38,106 bases of DNA from assembly GCA_022708505.1 (NCBI GenBank), contig JAKIYP010000016.1, forward strand, positions 1 through 38,106, in the 5' to 3' direction. The notes under the pieces were generated by a model that worked only from the letters and a program-made list of their open reading frames with translations, was not told the DNA's origin and did no database searches. Shown here piece after piece: positions 17,551 through 27,299 of this stretch (positions are counted from its first letter, which is position 1; every line of letters begins with the position of its first letter). The DNA comes from Bacteroidota bacterium (lineage in GTDB: Bacteria; Bacteroidota; Bacteroidia; Bacteroidales; Paludibacteraceae). Position numbers and translations under genes: made by a program.

Positions 17551-20500
17551 TCAGAAGCTCAGTGAAACTCCTCCCGTGATGTTCATTAGCACAGGGTAAT
17601 TAGTAAGTCCCGCGTTTTTAGCTTCGGGGTCAAATATGCGATTCTTTGTCAGTAGCAACAAATTACTGCCCCTGGCAAAGAATTTCACTTTTCTGACCAC
17701 ATCAGTTTGTTCATTGTTAATCGTATAACTCAACTCTGCATTCTTAATTCTGAAGAAATCCCCGCTTTCAATCCAGAATGTAGAATTTCTGAAATTATTG
17801 GCACCATCGGTGGTGGTCAGGCGCGGATAGGTTCCATTCGGATTATTAGTCGGATGATACCTGTCCAGCGTAATGGCCGAGTATTTATCTTCAGCCCTGT
17901 TCCAATAGTAACCTGTATTCATCCAATTGCTGAAACCCAACTGAGATGTACCCAGCACATACAACCCGAAACCTTTGTAATTCAGATTGATATCAAGACC
18001 GATATGCGCACGGGGAAAACTGTTCGCCAATACCTTTCTGTCCAGGTCATCTATCAGGTTATCCTCATTCAAATCTTCATAAGCAATGTCACCCACCTGA
18101 TAAGGACCAAAAGCCTGAAACGCATGAGGAGAATTTATATCCACGTCCTTACCGAACAAACCCCTGGCCACATAACCATACATCACATCCGAAGCCTGTC
18201 CTATTATTTCCAGGTAATCTTCCGGATAATCCGTATAATCTGTCTGTAGCACTTTGTTTTTGGAATAAATCAGATTCGCACCCACCTGATAGAACAATTG
18301 ATCCACCCGGTCCGAATACTTCAGTTCTACTTCAACTCCCTGATTACGGACTTTGCCCCAGTTTTCGAAGGGCAATAATGTTCCATACATCATGGCATTG
18401 ATTTGGTCAAGTCTTTGTACGATATCGTAACGCAGTTCGTTGAAATAATTGGCTTCAATCCATAGCTTTTTATTTAACATCAATGCTTCTACGCCAATAT
18501 TGAACTCGCTTGATTTTTCCCACTTTAAATCAGGATTACCTACCTGTGCAAAATTCGTACGCTGAAAAGTAAGGTTATTGTTGAATCTAACCGTTCCGTT
18601 GTCATTCCAGCGATCTCTGTATAAATTATAGGAAGTCTGACCATCATAAGGCAGTAAACCTGCACTGGCTTTTAACTTCAAAAAATCTATACCTTTGAGC
18701 TTATCCTTAATAAAAGATTCTTCTGAAAGAATCCAGCCAACACCACCGGCAAAGGAAGCTGCATATTGATTTTCATTTATGAGCTTGTTAGTTCCCATAT
18801 AACCGGCACTGGCTTCTACAATATATTTATCCTGATTAACCAAATGTAGACGTAATACATTGTTTACAAATTTGAGATCCTGAGTTTCACCAGCCGATTC
18901 TGCCAGATAATAATTACTCAGGAAATCAGCCTGCAAATTGTTATTGCCAAACTTCCGCTGATAATTTAATGTGCCAAGATAACTGGTAGTCCGATATGAC
19001 CTTGTATTGGTAAGAATCATAGCATCAGTTTTATTTCCCATTCTTTTCATAATCAACACCAGCGAATCACTTCCGTCCGGAGCTTTAATCCAGCGCTGGG
19101 CATAAGTTGGAGCCTGTGTCGATAAGGTTTGTGCTCCATAAAAATAATTATCAAATGAAATCTGGGCTTTAGCGGTCAGACCCTTTACCAAGTCATTCAA
19201 ATCAAAATCCAACCCAAAATTAAGCTGACCGTTAATATTCTGGTCTTTTCGGAAACCACCATATTGTAAATCAGCATGCAGGTTTTCCGACATATAAAGA
19301 CCGGTCCCAAAGGCCGGATAACCGGCAGAGTCGGGTTGCAGTATTGTTTCCGGAATATAAATCGGATATTCGTTGGGGCGATGGCTACTCAATGCTGAAA
19401 ACGTCTGGCTGTGATCCAGTGAACTCCGGTTGGTAATGTCGAATACCCCGGCGATATTGAGATAAGCCGCGATGTAATCATTCACCTTCACATCCAGATT
19501 TCCACGGGCAGTCATCCTGTCACGTTGAGGTGTTTCGCCAATTTTCTGAAGACCACTGTTTCCATTATATGAACCAACAAACATGTACTGCGCATTGTCA
19601 TTCCCGCCTGAAAACTCAAAGTCGAACTTACGGTATTCCGTGTTTTTTTTCAGGAAATAGTCATAATAATCGATGTCGGGATATCTGAAATCATTTGCAC
19701 CAGTACTGTTCTGATAACCTTGCAAATCAGCATCAGTATAAACAGGCTGTAATCCATCATTTATCCGGGCCTCGTTATACAAACGTGCATAATCATAAGA
19801 ATTTACGAACTCAGGCATGATGGCAGGGAGTCCCGCACCATATTCCGCGTTTACACGGATTACCCTTTTGTGCTTTTCACCTCTTTTGGTTTTTATCATC
19901 AGCACACCGTTAGCAGCTCTGGGACCGTAAAGAATTTTTGATGTAGCATCTTTCAACACCTCTATTGTTTCAATTTCTTCCGGAATCAGGGTGTTAATAT
20001 CCCTTTCCACACCATCTACTAATGTTACTATCCCATTTCCTCCTTCACGCTGTAAACCTCTGATGTACAAGGTTGCTGCATTATTGGCTAAGCCTCCTGC
20101 ATTCATTATTGAAATCAATCCAAGTAATTTACCCTGTAAAGCGTTGTTGGTTATCATATCTGGATAAGTTTCGATGGCAGTACCACTCGTTGAACTGACC
20201 GCACCAACCTGGTAACGTTTGGTATTTTTTATCCAACCCGGTAATTCCAATATATCTTTCTCACCCGCAAAAAGAGGCTTGCGATTAACCACCACCTTCA
20301 TGTTCTTTGAAACTCCTTTAGAAGTATCAACCACCCGGGATTCGAAACCCAACGCTTCTATGATAAGTATGGATCCGGCTTTTACTTTAACTGTAAATTT
20401 CCCGTTCTGATCTGTATAATATGTCATGGCTCCTTCGCCAACAACAACGGCAGCATTGGGAATGACATTTCCTTTCTCATCAGTTACCACGGCGCTGACT

Positions 20501-20625
20501 TCAACAGCAGCAACCTTTCTGGCTTCTTTCTGTTTTTTATTTTGAGCTTCCAGCGTATTCAAACCCAGTGTCAGCAAGATGATAAAAAACAGTGTGATTT
20601 CTTTTATTCTACTTTTATTTCTCAT
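17551..20625 (-). CDS. SusC-family TonB-dependent transporter (second pair)
   Basis: This is an outer-membrane glycan importer of 1024 residues. The signal peptide ends near LNTLEAQ. A carboxypeptidase-D regulatory-like domain follows (about 40-115), then the plug with ALQGKLLGL, LYIRGLQ and LVDGVERDINTLIPEEIETIEVLKDA-type text, and a 22-stranded barrel ending in the aromatic residue F. The plug segment YGPRAANGVLMIKTKRG is a SusC signature. The usual VVVGYG-type TonB-box region is missing. In its place is FAGEKDILELPGWIKNTKRY. The gene starts 28 bases after the frameshifted SusD, within the same operon. Confidence 0.96.
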   Translation of the reverse strand: MRNKSRIKEITLFFIILLTLGLNTLEAQNKKQKEARKVAAVEVSAVVTDEKGNVIPNAAVVVGEGAMTYYTDQNGKFTVKVKAGSILIIEALGFESRVVDTSKGVSKNMKVVVNRKPLFAGEKDILELPGWIKNTKRYQVGAVSSTSGTAIETYPDMITNNALQGKLLGLISIMNAGGLANNAATLYIRGLQREGGNGIVTLVDGVERDINTLIPEEIETIEVLKDATSKILYGPRAANGVLMIKTKRGEKHKRVIRVNAEYGAGLPAIMPEFVNSYDYARLYNEARINDGLQPVYTDADLQGYQNSTGANDFRYPDIDYYDYFLKKNTEYRKFDFEFSGGNDNAQYMFVGSYNGNSGLQKIGETPQRDRMTARGNLDVKVNDYIAAYLNIAGVFDITNRSSLDHSQTFSALSSHRPNEYPIYIPETILQPDSAGYPAFGTGLYMSENLHADLQYGGFRKDQNINGQLNFGLDFDLNDLVKGLTAKAQISFDNYFYGAQTLSTQAPTYAQRWIKAPDGSDSLVLIMKRMGNKTDAMILTNTRSYRTTSYLGTLNYQRKFGNNNLQADFLSNYYLAESAGETQDLKFVNNVLRLHLVNQDKYIVEASAGYMGTNKLINENQYAASFAGGVGWILSEESFIKDKLKGIDFLKLKASAGLLPYDGQTSYNLYRDRWNDNGTVRFNNNLTFQRTNFAQVGNPDLKWEKSSEFNIGVEALMLNKKLWIEANYFNELRYDIVQRLDQINAMMYGTLLPFENWGKVRNQGVEVELKYSDRVDQLFYQVGANLIYSKNKVLQTDYTDYPEDYLEIIGQASDVMYGYVARGLFGKDVDINSPHAFQAFGPYQVGDIAYEDLNEDNLIDDLDRKVLANSFPRAHIGLDINLNYKGFGLYVLGTSQLGFSNWMNTGYYWNRAEDKYSAITLDRYHPTNNPNGTYPRLTTTDGANNFRNSTFWIESGDFFRIKNAELSYTINNEQTDVVRKVKFFARGSNLLLLTKNRIFDPEAKNAGLTNYPVLMNITGGVSLSF

Positions 20626-20653
20626 TTGTATCCTTATTTAAGATCATAACTAA

Positions 20654-21442
20654 TTACCAACCCGGATTCTGTTTAAAATTCACCATGCGGTTTGCTTCAT
20701 CTTCGCCCACAGGGTACCAGTAATGCCGGCGTTGAAAAACACGCACTTCTTCCGTTACATCTAAGAGTTCATAGGTGAATACATTACCCGGATTAGGTTT
20801 TAAGGCGGTTGCATTGCTGGCTGTCACCTTTACACCCTTGATGGGATTCGGCACATTCAACACTTCTTCGGCAATCATCCACCTGCGTAAATCGAACCAG
20901 CGATGGTTTTCAAACAACAATTCCACGGCTCTTTCATTCCGGATCAACTCTCTTAATTTCAGCTTATCTCCTGCAATTTCTGCCCGCACATCAGGCATTC
21001 CCACCCTGTTTCGAACCATATTCACGGCGTCGACAGCCGAATAGGTATAACCCGCCGGTTTGACCGTCGGACCGTAAGCTTCATTCATGGCTTCCGCGTA
21101 GTCCAACCATACCTGTGTGGTTCTGATGTGAATGGTGTTGTAGTAATACAAGCCATATCCATTATCGTTACTCCTGTCAAGTTTAACACTTTCAGGCCAT
21201 TGCCATTTTTTTACCATATAACGGGTACGCACCATTTCGCTTGGAGCTACTGAAACATCTCTCCCTCCTTCCCATGTGCACACATAATTCGGAGAGTTAT
21301 CCGAGAAAGTTCCATATTGTTCACCCGGATACAGGATAAATGCATCAAATCTCGGGTCCCTGTTTGCATACGGATTAGCCGGATTAAAAGCCGGGTCATC
21401 ACTCACCCATCCTGTAGCAGTCAGGTTCGGCTTTGTAACCAT
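20654..21442 (-). CDS. SusD-family protein, C-terminal part (separated by a frameshift)
   Basis: These 262 codons hold the C-terminal RagB/SusD domain. The motifs are GWVSDDPAFNPANPYANRDPRF-like text near the start, VWLDYAEAMNEAYGP, and NERAVELLFENHRWFDLRRW, ending MVNFKQNPGW. There is no signal peptide and the apparent ATG lies within the overlapping upstream frame, so it is not an independent gene. Joining it to the upstream part by removing one A from the AAA at 21432-21434 (minus strand) gives the continuous reading NGYKPNLTATGWVSDDP, as expected for SusD. Whether the frameshift is real or a sequencing error cannot be told from the sequence. Confidence 0.85.
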   Translation of the reverse strand: MVTKPNLTATGWVSDDPAFNPANPYANRDPRFDAFILYPGEQYGTFSDNSPNYVCTWEGGRDVSVAPSEMVRTRYMVKKWQWPESVKLDRSNDNGYGLYYYNTIHIRTTQVWLDYAEAMNEAYGPTVKPAGYTYSAVDAVNMVRNRVGMPDVRAEIAGDKLKLRELIRNERAVELLFENHRWFDLRRWMIAEEVLNVPNPIKGVKVTASNATALKPNPGNVFTYELLDVTEEVRVFQRRHYWYPVGEDEANRMVNFKQNPGW

Positions 21443-22508
21443 TGATGGTCTCGAATTTATTCACTAAATTCTGGGAAACACTTACATTAGCCTGACCGTA
21501 ATTACCGGCTCTTTTTGACCAGTGTATATTCTGCCAGTGAATAGGTAAATCCGGTGTCGAGTTTCGGTTTTTACCCACAGAATTCAGGTACCACAAGGAT
21601 TCGTCACTATAATAATTAGGAAAATGATAAAAAATGTTTTTGTACTGATTACCCGGCATCATCTTGTGTTTCGGCGCCGTAACGTCAATATATTCGAGAC
21701 ACTCTTTGGCATATTGCGCTGCTTTTTTGGCTCTTTCCACATCGTAACCATTGTTTTCAATTTTATCAATTGGGTTACACATCAGCGGACTGGCTGCATA
21801 TAATTCGGCCATTGATTTCAGCGCGTAAGCAGCTGATTTGTTCGGACGACCGACTTCCTGACTCGGCCAGGCATCCGGCAACAGCGAAATAGCCAAATCA
21901 AGTTGGTCGATAATCCAGTCGGTCGACTGATGGTAAGTCAGGCGTTCCACGTCAAAATCGTCGTCACTGGAGAAAGCCTTGTCGAGTAAAGGCATACCTC
22001 CGACCCTGCGGATAATTTCAAAATAAAACCAGGCTCGAAAGAAATGCGCTTGACCAAGTAATTGCGTTCTTTGGGCTTCAGTCAGATTCGACATCAGGGG
22101 GGCTTTCTGAACAACCTTGTTAGCCACCCGCAATGCATAAAAAGCATTGGGGATAACGTTTCCTCTGGGTGATGCAACAAACTCTTCTCCCCAACCTACA
22201 TCAGGAGCCTGTTTGTTTGCCAACCACTGTCCTTTATTCGTGAATTTCGCCATGTTATTTGAATAAGGATTTGCACCTTCATCCGACATTTGCCCCATAT
22301 GAGCACGTTCCAGTCCATTTGCTCTCCAAAATGTGTAGTCGAGTACACAATTATAACATTGATCCAGATAACCCCTTACCGTGAAAAAGTTACTGAATAC
22401 TTCTTCTTCCGACAATCCCAAATCCGGTGATTTATCCAGGTATTCTTCACAGGACGAGAATGAAATCAGACTTATCAGTAAGATGATAATATATTTATAT
22501 TGTTTCAT
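21399..22508 (-). CDS. SusD-family lipoprotein, N-terminal part (first pair, frameshifted)
   Basis: This part has 369 codons. The start is set at the ATG at 22508 (MKQYKYIIILL), where the signal peptide and the lipobox ISFSSC (lipidated C20) begin. The frame extends to 22553 but that overlaps the SusC stop. SusD features are FSNFFTVRGYLDQCYN, QAHFFRAWFYFEIIRRVGGMPLLD and LPDAWPSQEVGRPNKSAAYALKS, which are the TPR-like helices. After NGYK the frame changes and ends in AEPDCYRMGE. The downstream 262-codon frame carries the rest. Together they would encode about 617 residues, a normal SusD length. It follows its SusC by 22 bases. Confidence 0.85.
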   Translation of the reverse strand: MKQYKYIIILLISLISFSSCEEYLDKSPDLGLSEEEVFSNFFTVRGYLDQCYNCVLDYTFWRANGLERAHMGQMSDEGANPYSNNMAKFTNKGQWLANKQAPDVGWGEEFVASPRGNVIPNAFYALRVANKVVQKAPLMSNLTEAQRTQLLGQAHFFRAWFYFEIIRRVGGMPLLDKAFSSDDDFDVERLTYHQSTDWIIDQLDLAISLLPDAWPSQEVGRPNKSAAYALKSMAELYAASPLMCNPIDKIENNGYDVERAKKAAQYAKECLEYIDVTAPKHKMMPGNQYKNIFYHFPNYYSDESLWYLNSVGKNRNSTPDLPIHWQNIHWSKRAGNYGQANVSVSQNLVNKFETINGYKAEPDCYRMGE

Positions 22509-22530
22509 ACGTATTATACTTTTAAATGAG

Positions 22531-25500
22531 TTAGAATGTGATTCTTGTTCCAATATTATATCGTCTCACCAAAGGATATAAAGCCGAAGAGTTTCCTTCG
22601 GGGTCCAGCTGCCGGTTAAAACTCGTTATGGTAAACAAGTTATTGGCATTCGCATAAATTTGTACATTTTTCATTCCGACCCTGTTAATCAGTTTTTTAT
22701 CAAGGTCATATGCCAGTTCCAGGTTTTTCAGTCGCAAATAAGATGCATTCTGAAAGCTATAAGAAGTTCCACTGGTCATGCTGTACCCCCCAAAATCACT
22801 GTGCAGAGAAGGTTTAACCGCGTTGGCTGCATTATCAGCAGTCCACCTGCCGGTCACATCCGGATTGGCAAAATAATTATAATCGTTACCCTCACTTAGA
22901 TCCCACAACATCAACGCATCAACATCTTTATACACATTCACCACGCCATATAACATCGCGTTTACCTGAAATGATTTATACCGGAAGCCAAACGTAGTGC
23001 CATAAGTGTTTTGGGGATAATTATTGTATAAAACCGGAATTTTATCCAACACATTATCAATGGTACCATCGGCATCATAATCCAGATACATAAAATCACC
23101 CGGTATCAGCTTGCTTTGTGTTGAAGAATTATTTGCTGTTGCATAGTTAAAAATATCATCCAACGACTGATAATAATCAGTAACCTGTAATTTATTGATA
23201 ACCCCGATAGGTTTACCTGCATATTTACGGTAATCAGGATAATCAGCGGCATCATTTCTGTAAATTACCCTGTTTTCATTGATGGCAAAATTTACTTTCA
23301 CCCAATAGCTCCAGTCTTTATTAATATTTTCGTTCCAACCTACTTCCATCTCTATTCCCCTGCTTTTGGTTTCACCAACGTTTCCATCGGGTTCTTTAAT
23401 CCCAAACCAGGCTGGTGTAGCCACGGTCATCAGGATACCTTCACGTCTCTCACTGTACATGTCCACCGTTGCAGTCAACTTATTGAAAAGCATCAAATCA
23501 ATTCCCAGATTTTGCTTGTAGGCTGTTTCCCATGTTGCATTTGGATTAGCAGCTTTATCTTCTGAATACAGTGGACCATAATTTGTTTTTTCCGTTTCAC
23601 CAAAGCTTACATTACCACCTGCATTTTTATATAACTGAATATAGGTATATGCCTCTGCGGACTTATCGTAACCAACAATACCAGAAGAATATCTTATTTT
23701 TAAATTATCCAATGATTCTCCGGCAATTTCTTTGATAAACGGTTCTTCTGAAATTCTCCATCCCAACGAATAGGATGGAAAAAACTGGTATCTTAATCCG
23801 CGGGCAAATTTTTGTGAACCGGTGTACGCCCCATTGAATTCCATTAAATACCTTTCTTTCCAGTTATAGGTAACACGGGTAACCCAGGCTTCGTCATTTT
23901 CTTTAAACTTCAAATTCGTAGCACTACTACCTGCCAGACCTTCAATTTCGTTGCGACTCATCAAGGCTAGAGCCGTAACATTGTGATTACCGAAGCTGCG
24001 ATCATAATTGAATGCCAGCTCATAATACAAACGTTTATCAAACCCTCCATCAAGAATTAAATCATAATTTGCTTTTGGTTTTTCTCCCTGAAATTCAGAA
24101 TCAACCCATCGTTCCTGCTTCACCATTACGTATCCTCCATCTGGCAGGGGTTGAGAATAATCATATTCCCGTGAATAACCAATGAAGTTCTTCTCTCCAA
24201 ACGGACCGCCATTGTCATAACGCATGAAATCATCCCTTGATCTGGTGGCCACGTTATAACCGAATTTTCCATTGAATTTTAATCCTTTGGTTATAAAACT
24301 CAGGTCCTGATTCAAGGTGGCATCAATAAAATTCTGATAGTATTTATACAAACGTTGTCCCTTGTCAAAAAGAATACGCAAATTCTGAGATGATTCTGCG
24401 CTTGGAGTTAATCCATAGCTACCATCTTCCCAGGTTATCGGGAACATATTTCGCGGTGCCGTATAAAGCATTCTGAAAAACTGCGGCTGACCAAAAGAGG
24501 TGTCACTTTCGTTATTATCATTGATCCGGTATCCGGTCTGACTGCGGTATCCTTGCCTACCTGAGAGATTTAAAGAAAGTACCGTTGATTTTGTCAGTTG
24601 AAAGTCAAAATTGCTTCGCCAGTTATACCGTTGATATTTGAAAGTGGGATCGAACAATTCATTTTTCTGTGTTTTGAAAATATCTCCATCATTGAGGTAA
24701 CCAATTGAGGAGAAGTAACGCATGAAATCGGTACCGCCACTGATATTAATATTATATTGTTGCTGATATCCCATATCATTTACCATTTCATCCCACCAAT
24801 CAATATTAGGGAAATAAGGATTGTACGGTCCCACATTACCAGTTGCAAAAGCGTTCTGCCAGGCATTAATCTTAGACTCCGGGATTAATTTGGAATATTG
24901 TAAATCGTTTGTTGCAGCTTCATTCCACATATTCATGGAAGTAACATAATCGGCATATTCCGGGCGGGTCAGTGGTTCCTTGAAACCAAAGTTAGCACTG
25001 AAAGAAATCTTAGGTTTCTGATTCACACCTCTTTTCGTGGTAACCAAGATTACACCATTCGCACCTTTCACACCATAAACTGCTGTTGCAGAGGCATCTT
25101 TCAGCACCGACAAAGATTCAATCTCATTGGCATCGATGTCGTTCATATCTCTTTCAATACCATCCACAAGCACAAGCGGTTGAGAAGAACGCCAGCTTCC
25201 TTTCGCCCTGATGATGATGTCAGCTTCATCTGCACCGGGTTTTGCATCATTCATGATGGAAACCACCCCAGGCATCATCCCCTGCAATGCTTCTGATACT
25301 GATGTTACATTCCCTGTCTTCAACAGCTCCTCACCTTTGGCAGCAGATATGGAACCCACTGAAGATACTTTTTTCTGAACACCATACCCTACCACAATTA
25401 CTTCATCGAGTACTTTTGTATCTTCCCGCATCAGCACCCTCGACAAATCGGTACTGCTTCGGAGTTGGATACTTTGCGGAGTATAACCGACATACGAAAA

Positions 25501-25728
25501 ATTCAGCGTCTGGTTCACTTCTGCCCGAATCCGGAACTTACCATCGAAATCGGTAATGGTTCCTGCCGAACTTCCCTGCACCGTGACACTCACTCCAATG
25601 AGCGGTTCATTGAGTTTTTCATCCCATACTTGTCCCGACCACTCCCGTTGTTGCGCTTTAAGCTGAAACGAACAAATCAGGAACAGAACAAAACAAGTCA
25701 GTTTTAGTTTGTTTTTCATTCTTTGCAT
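22531..25728 (-). CDS. SusC-family TonB-dependent transporter (first pair)
   Basis: This is an outer-membrane glycan importer of 1065 residues. The signal peptide ends near SFQLKAQ. A carboxypeptidase-D regulatory-like domain follows (about 28-105: GQVWDEKLNEPLIGVSVTVQ), then a canonical TonB-box region LDEVIVVGYGVQKK (about 107-120). The plug carries the LVDGIERDMNDIDANEIES and YGVKGANGVILVTTKRG motifs, and the barrel ends in ITF. A start three codons downstream (MKNKLK) is also possible. It begins 21 bases after the sulfatase at 25750-27168, so the pair is co-transcribed from the promoter at 27202-27209. Confidence 0.97.
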   Translation of the reverse strand: MQRMKNKLKLTCFVLFLICSFQLKAQQREWSGQVWDEKLNEPLIGVSVTVQGSSAGTITDFDGKFRIRAEVNQTLNFSYVGYTPQSIQLRSSTDLSRVLMREDTKVLDEVIVVGYGVQKKVSSVGSISAAKGEELLKTGNVTSVSEALQGMMPGVVSIMNDAKPGADEADIIIRAKGSWRSSQPLVLVDGIERDMNDIDANEIESLSVLKDASATAVYGVKGANGVILVTTKRGVNQKPKISFSANFGFKEPLTRPEYADYVTSMNMWNEAATNDLQYSKLIPESKINAWQNAFATGNVGPYNPYFPNIDWWDEMVNDMGYQQQYNINISGGTDFMRYFSSIGYLNDGDIFKTQKNELFDPTFKYQRYNWRSNFDFQLTKSTVLSLNLSGRQGYRSQTGYRINDNNESDTSFGQPQFFRMLYTAPRNMFPITWEDGSYGLTPSAESSQNLRILFDKGQRLYKYYQNFIDATLNQDLSFITKGLKFNGKFGYNVATRSRDDFMRYDNGGPFGEKNFIGYSREYDYSQPLPDGGYVMVKQERWVDSEFQGEKPKANYDLILDGGFDKRLYYELAFNYDRSFGNHNVTALALMSRNEIEGLAGSSATNLKFKENDEAWVTRVTYNWKERYLMEFNGAYTGSQKFARGLRYQFFPSYSLGWRISEEPFIKEIAGESLDNLKIRYSSGIVGYDKSAEAYTYIQLYKNAGGNVSFGETEKTNYGPLYSEDKAANPNATWETAYKQNLGIDLMLFNKLTATVDMYSERREGILMTVATPAWFGIKEPDGNVGETKSRGIEMEVGWNENINKDWSYWVKVNFAINENRVIYRNDAADYPDYRKYAGKPIGVINKLQVTDYYQSLDDIFNYATANNSSTQSKLIPGDFMYLDYDADGTIDNVLDKIPVLYNNYPQNTYGTTFGFRYKSFQVNAMLYGVVNVYKDVDALMLWDLSEGNDYNYFANPDVTGRWTADNAANAVKPSLHSDFGGYSMTSGTSYSFQNASYLRLKNLELAYDLDKKLINRVGMKNVQIYANANNLFTITSFNRQLDPEGNSSALYPLVRRYNIGTRITF

Positions 25729-25749
25729 AGATTTTTTGGTTGATATATT

Positions 25750-27168
25750 CTATTTTTTAAAATTCCAGTATGGATTGGTAGTCCGTTGACTATCCATCAG
25801 TTTTTGCAGTTCTTTTACTTTCGTGGGGTATTGCAGGACCACATTGGCCATTTCTCCCGGATCCTGAAAATAATTATATAATTCAAGTGTTGATTTTTCC
25901 GGATTATTTGCATTCAGGCGAATGAGTTTCCATCCGTCCTTCATAATGGATTGCCGCCCTCCCTGTTCGTGAAATTCGAAGTAAAGCGAATTGTGCTCTT
26001 CTTGTTTTCCTTTGCCGGTGAGTGTCGGTAGATATGAAATTCCATCTGTACTTTTCGGGGGATCAACACCAATCAACTCAGCCACTGTCGGCAGAAAATC
26101 CCAGAATGCGGAAATATGATACGACACGCTGGCTTTGGGAACAACTGCCGGCCAGTGAACAATGAAAGGAACACGTATGCCTCCTTCATATAAATCGCGT
26201 TTATATCCCCTAAACGGACCATTACTGTCGAAAAAGTCAGGATCGTTTCCTCCTTCTTTATGCGGACCGTTATCAGAAGTAAAGATAATCAGGGTGTTAT
26301 CCAGCACACCCTTTTCTTTCAGTAAATCCACCAGACGTTGTATATCCCGGTCGAGCCGGCTGACCATGGCTGCATAAGTTGCTTTGGGCTGTGCCTGCGA
26401 CCCGTAGGAACCAGCTTTACGAATAAATGGTTTTTCAGGAAACATGCCTTCATAGCCCATCAATTCACCATTGGGCACAACCAATTCAGCATGCGGAATG
26501 GTTGGTGTCAGGTATAAAAAGAATGGTTTCCCGGCACTTTTCTCAACGTAATTCAGGGCTTTCTCCATAATCAAATCATGGGAATAAACCTTGCCATTCA
26601 GGGGGACAACCTGATTATTTTCGAATAATTGTTTCGGATAAAATTTATGAGCGTTCCCCTGCCCGAGATAGCCAAAGAAATAATCGAAGCCCTGGTTGTT
26701 GGGATGCCCGACCGATGCCGGTCCTCCAAGTCCCCATTTCCCGACACAAGCAGTTTGATATGCTTTTTGCTTGAAAATCTCGGCAACAGTTACTTCCTCA
26801 GCCGGAAGCGGGGTATCATAATCAATGCCATCGGTGTGCGTATATCCTCTGTTTCCACGCACATAAGCATTGCCCGTATGTTTTCCGGTCAGTAAAGCGC
26901 AGCGGGAAGGAGCGCTGACCGTGGATCCCGCATAATGCTGCGTAAAACGCATCCCGTTGGCAGCTAAATTATCGATTGCCGGTGTCTTGATGAGTTTCTG
27001 TCCATAACAACCCAGGTCACCAATACCAAGATCATCTACAAGAATATAGATTACATTGGGAAGATCTGCTGACATATTATTATTTTTTGCCGATGTTGTT
27101 TGCAAAAGTGGCAACATCAACACACCGGAAGAAATGAGCACACTCCCCGAACGCATATTTAAATTCAT
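25750..27168 (-). CDS. Ser-type sulfatase, arylsulfatase A-like (first gene of the SusCD unit)
   Basis: This is a predicted periplasmic S1 sulfatase of 472 residues. A signal peptide (hydrophobic stretch about 9-27) precedes the metal site VDDLGIGD. The formylglycine site is S85-A-P-S-R followed by CALLTG. GKWGLGG, TPTIPHAEL and SDNGPHKEGG mark the active site. It is a close paralog of the sulfatase at 6230-7615. It is the first gene after the operator/promoter block at 27202-27271 and lies 21 bases before the SusC gene. The substrate is not assigned; an exo-acting sulfatase on sulfated Gal or GalNAc is plausible from the context. Confidence 0.93.
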   Translation of the reverse strand: MNLNMRSGSVLISSGVLMLPLLQTTSAKNNNMSADLPNVIYILVDDLGIGDLGCYGQKLIKTPAIDNLAANGMRFTQHYAGSTVSAPSRCALLTGKHTGNAYVRGNRGYTHTDGIDYDTPLPAEEVTVAEIFKQKAYQTACVGKWGLGGPASVGHPNNQGFDYFFGYLGQGNAHKFYPKQLFENNQVVPLNGKVYSHDLIMEKALNYVEKSAGKPFFLYLTPTIPHAELVVPNGELMGYEGMFPEKPFIRKAGSYGSQAQPKATYAAMVSRLDRDIQRLVDLLKEKGVLDNTLIIFTSDNGPHKEGGNDPDFFDSNGPFRGYKRDLYEGGIRVPFIVHWPAVVPKASVSYHISAFWDFLPTVAELIGVDPPKSTDGISYLPTLTGKGKQEEHNSLYFEFHEQGGRQSIMKDGWKLIRLNANNPEKSTLELYNYFQDPGEMANVVLQYPTKVKELQKLMDSQRTTNPYWNFKK

Positions 27169-27201
27169 GATGATAGATTTAATAAATGTTATTTATCATC
27201 A

Positions 27202-27209
27202 CAAAAGTA
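27202..27209 (-). promoter_or_regulatory. Promoter (-7 box) of the sulfatase-SusCD operon
   Basis: On the minus strand TACTTTTG matches TAnnTTTG exactly. The transcription start would be near 27195, 27 bases before the ATG. No good TTTG -33 box is present, which fits an activator-dependent promoter. Confidence 0.65.
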
Positions 27210-27236
27210 TTTATTTAGCATCTACATGGGGGTATA

Positions 27237-27271
27237 AAAATTATGCAAACAAGGTGTGAATTTTATGCAAG
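27237..27271 (-). promoter_or_regulatory. Candidate HTCS operator upstream of the sulfatase-SusCD operon
   Basis: Two direct repeats read on the minus strand as TTTGCATAATTTT (27237-27249) and CTTGCATAAAATT (27259-27271). They are 22 bp apart, or two helical turns. The nearer TTTGnATAA core lies 31 bp from the -7 box. This is the same arrangement as at 35208 and 36583. AraC-type activators bind such direct repeats just upstream of the polymerase. Confidence 0.6.
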
Positions 27272-27299
27272 ATTACATTAAATCCTACAATAAATGCTT

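Noticed and set aside
17707-18249. 180-codon open frame on the plus strand opposite the second SusC
   Set aside because: It is antisense to a well-supported SusC gene, lacks promoter and domain features, and has the composition of a reverse-strand shadow.
21399-21442. Programmed frameshift in the first SusD
   Set aside because: No known slippery site or stimulatory structure is evident, and SusD genes are not known to use recoding. A one-base error or mutation is simpler.
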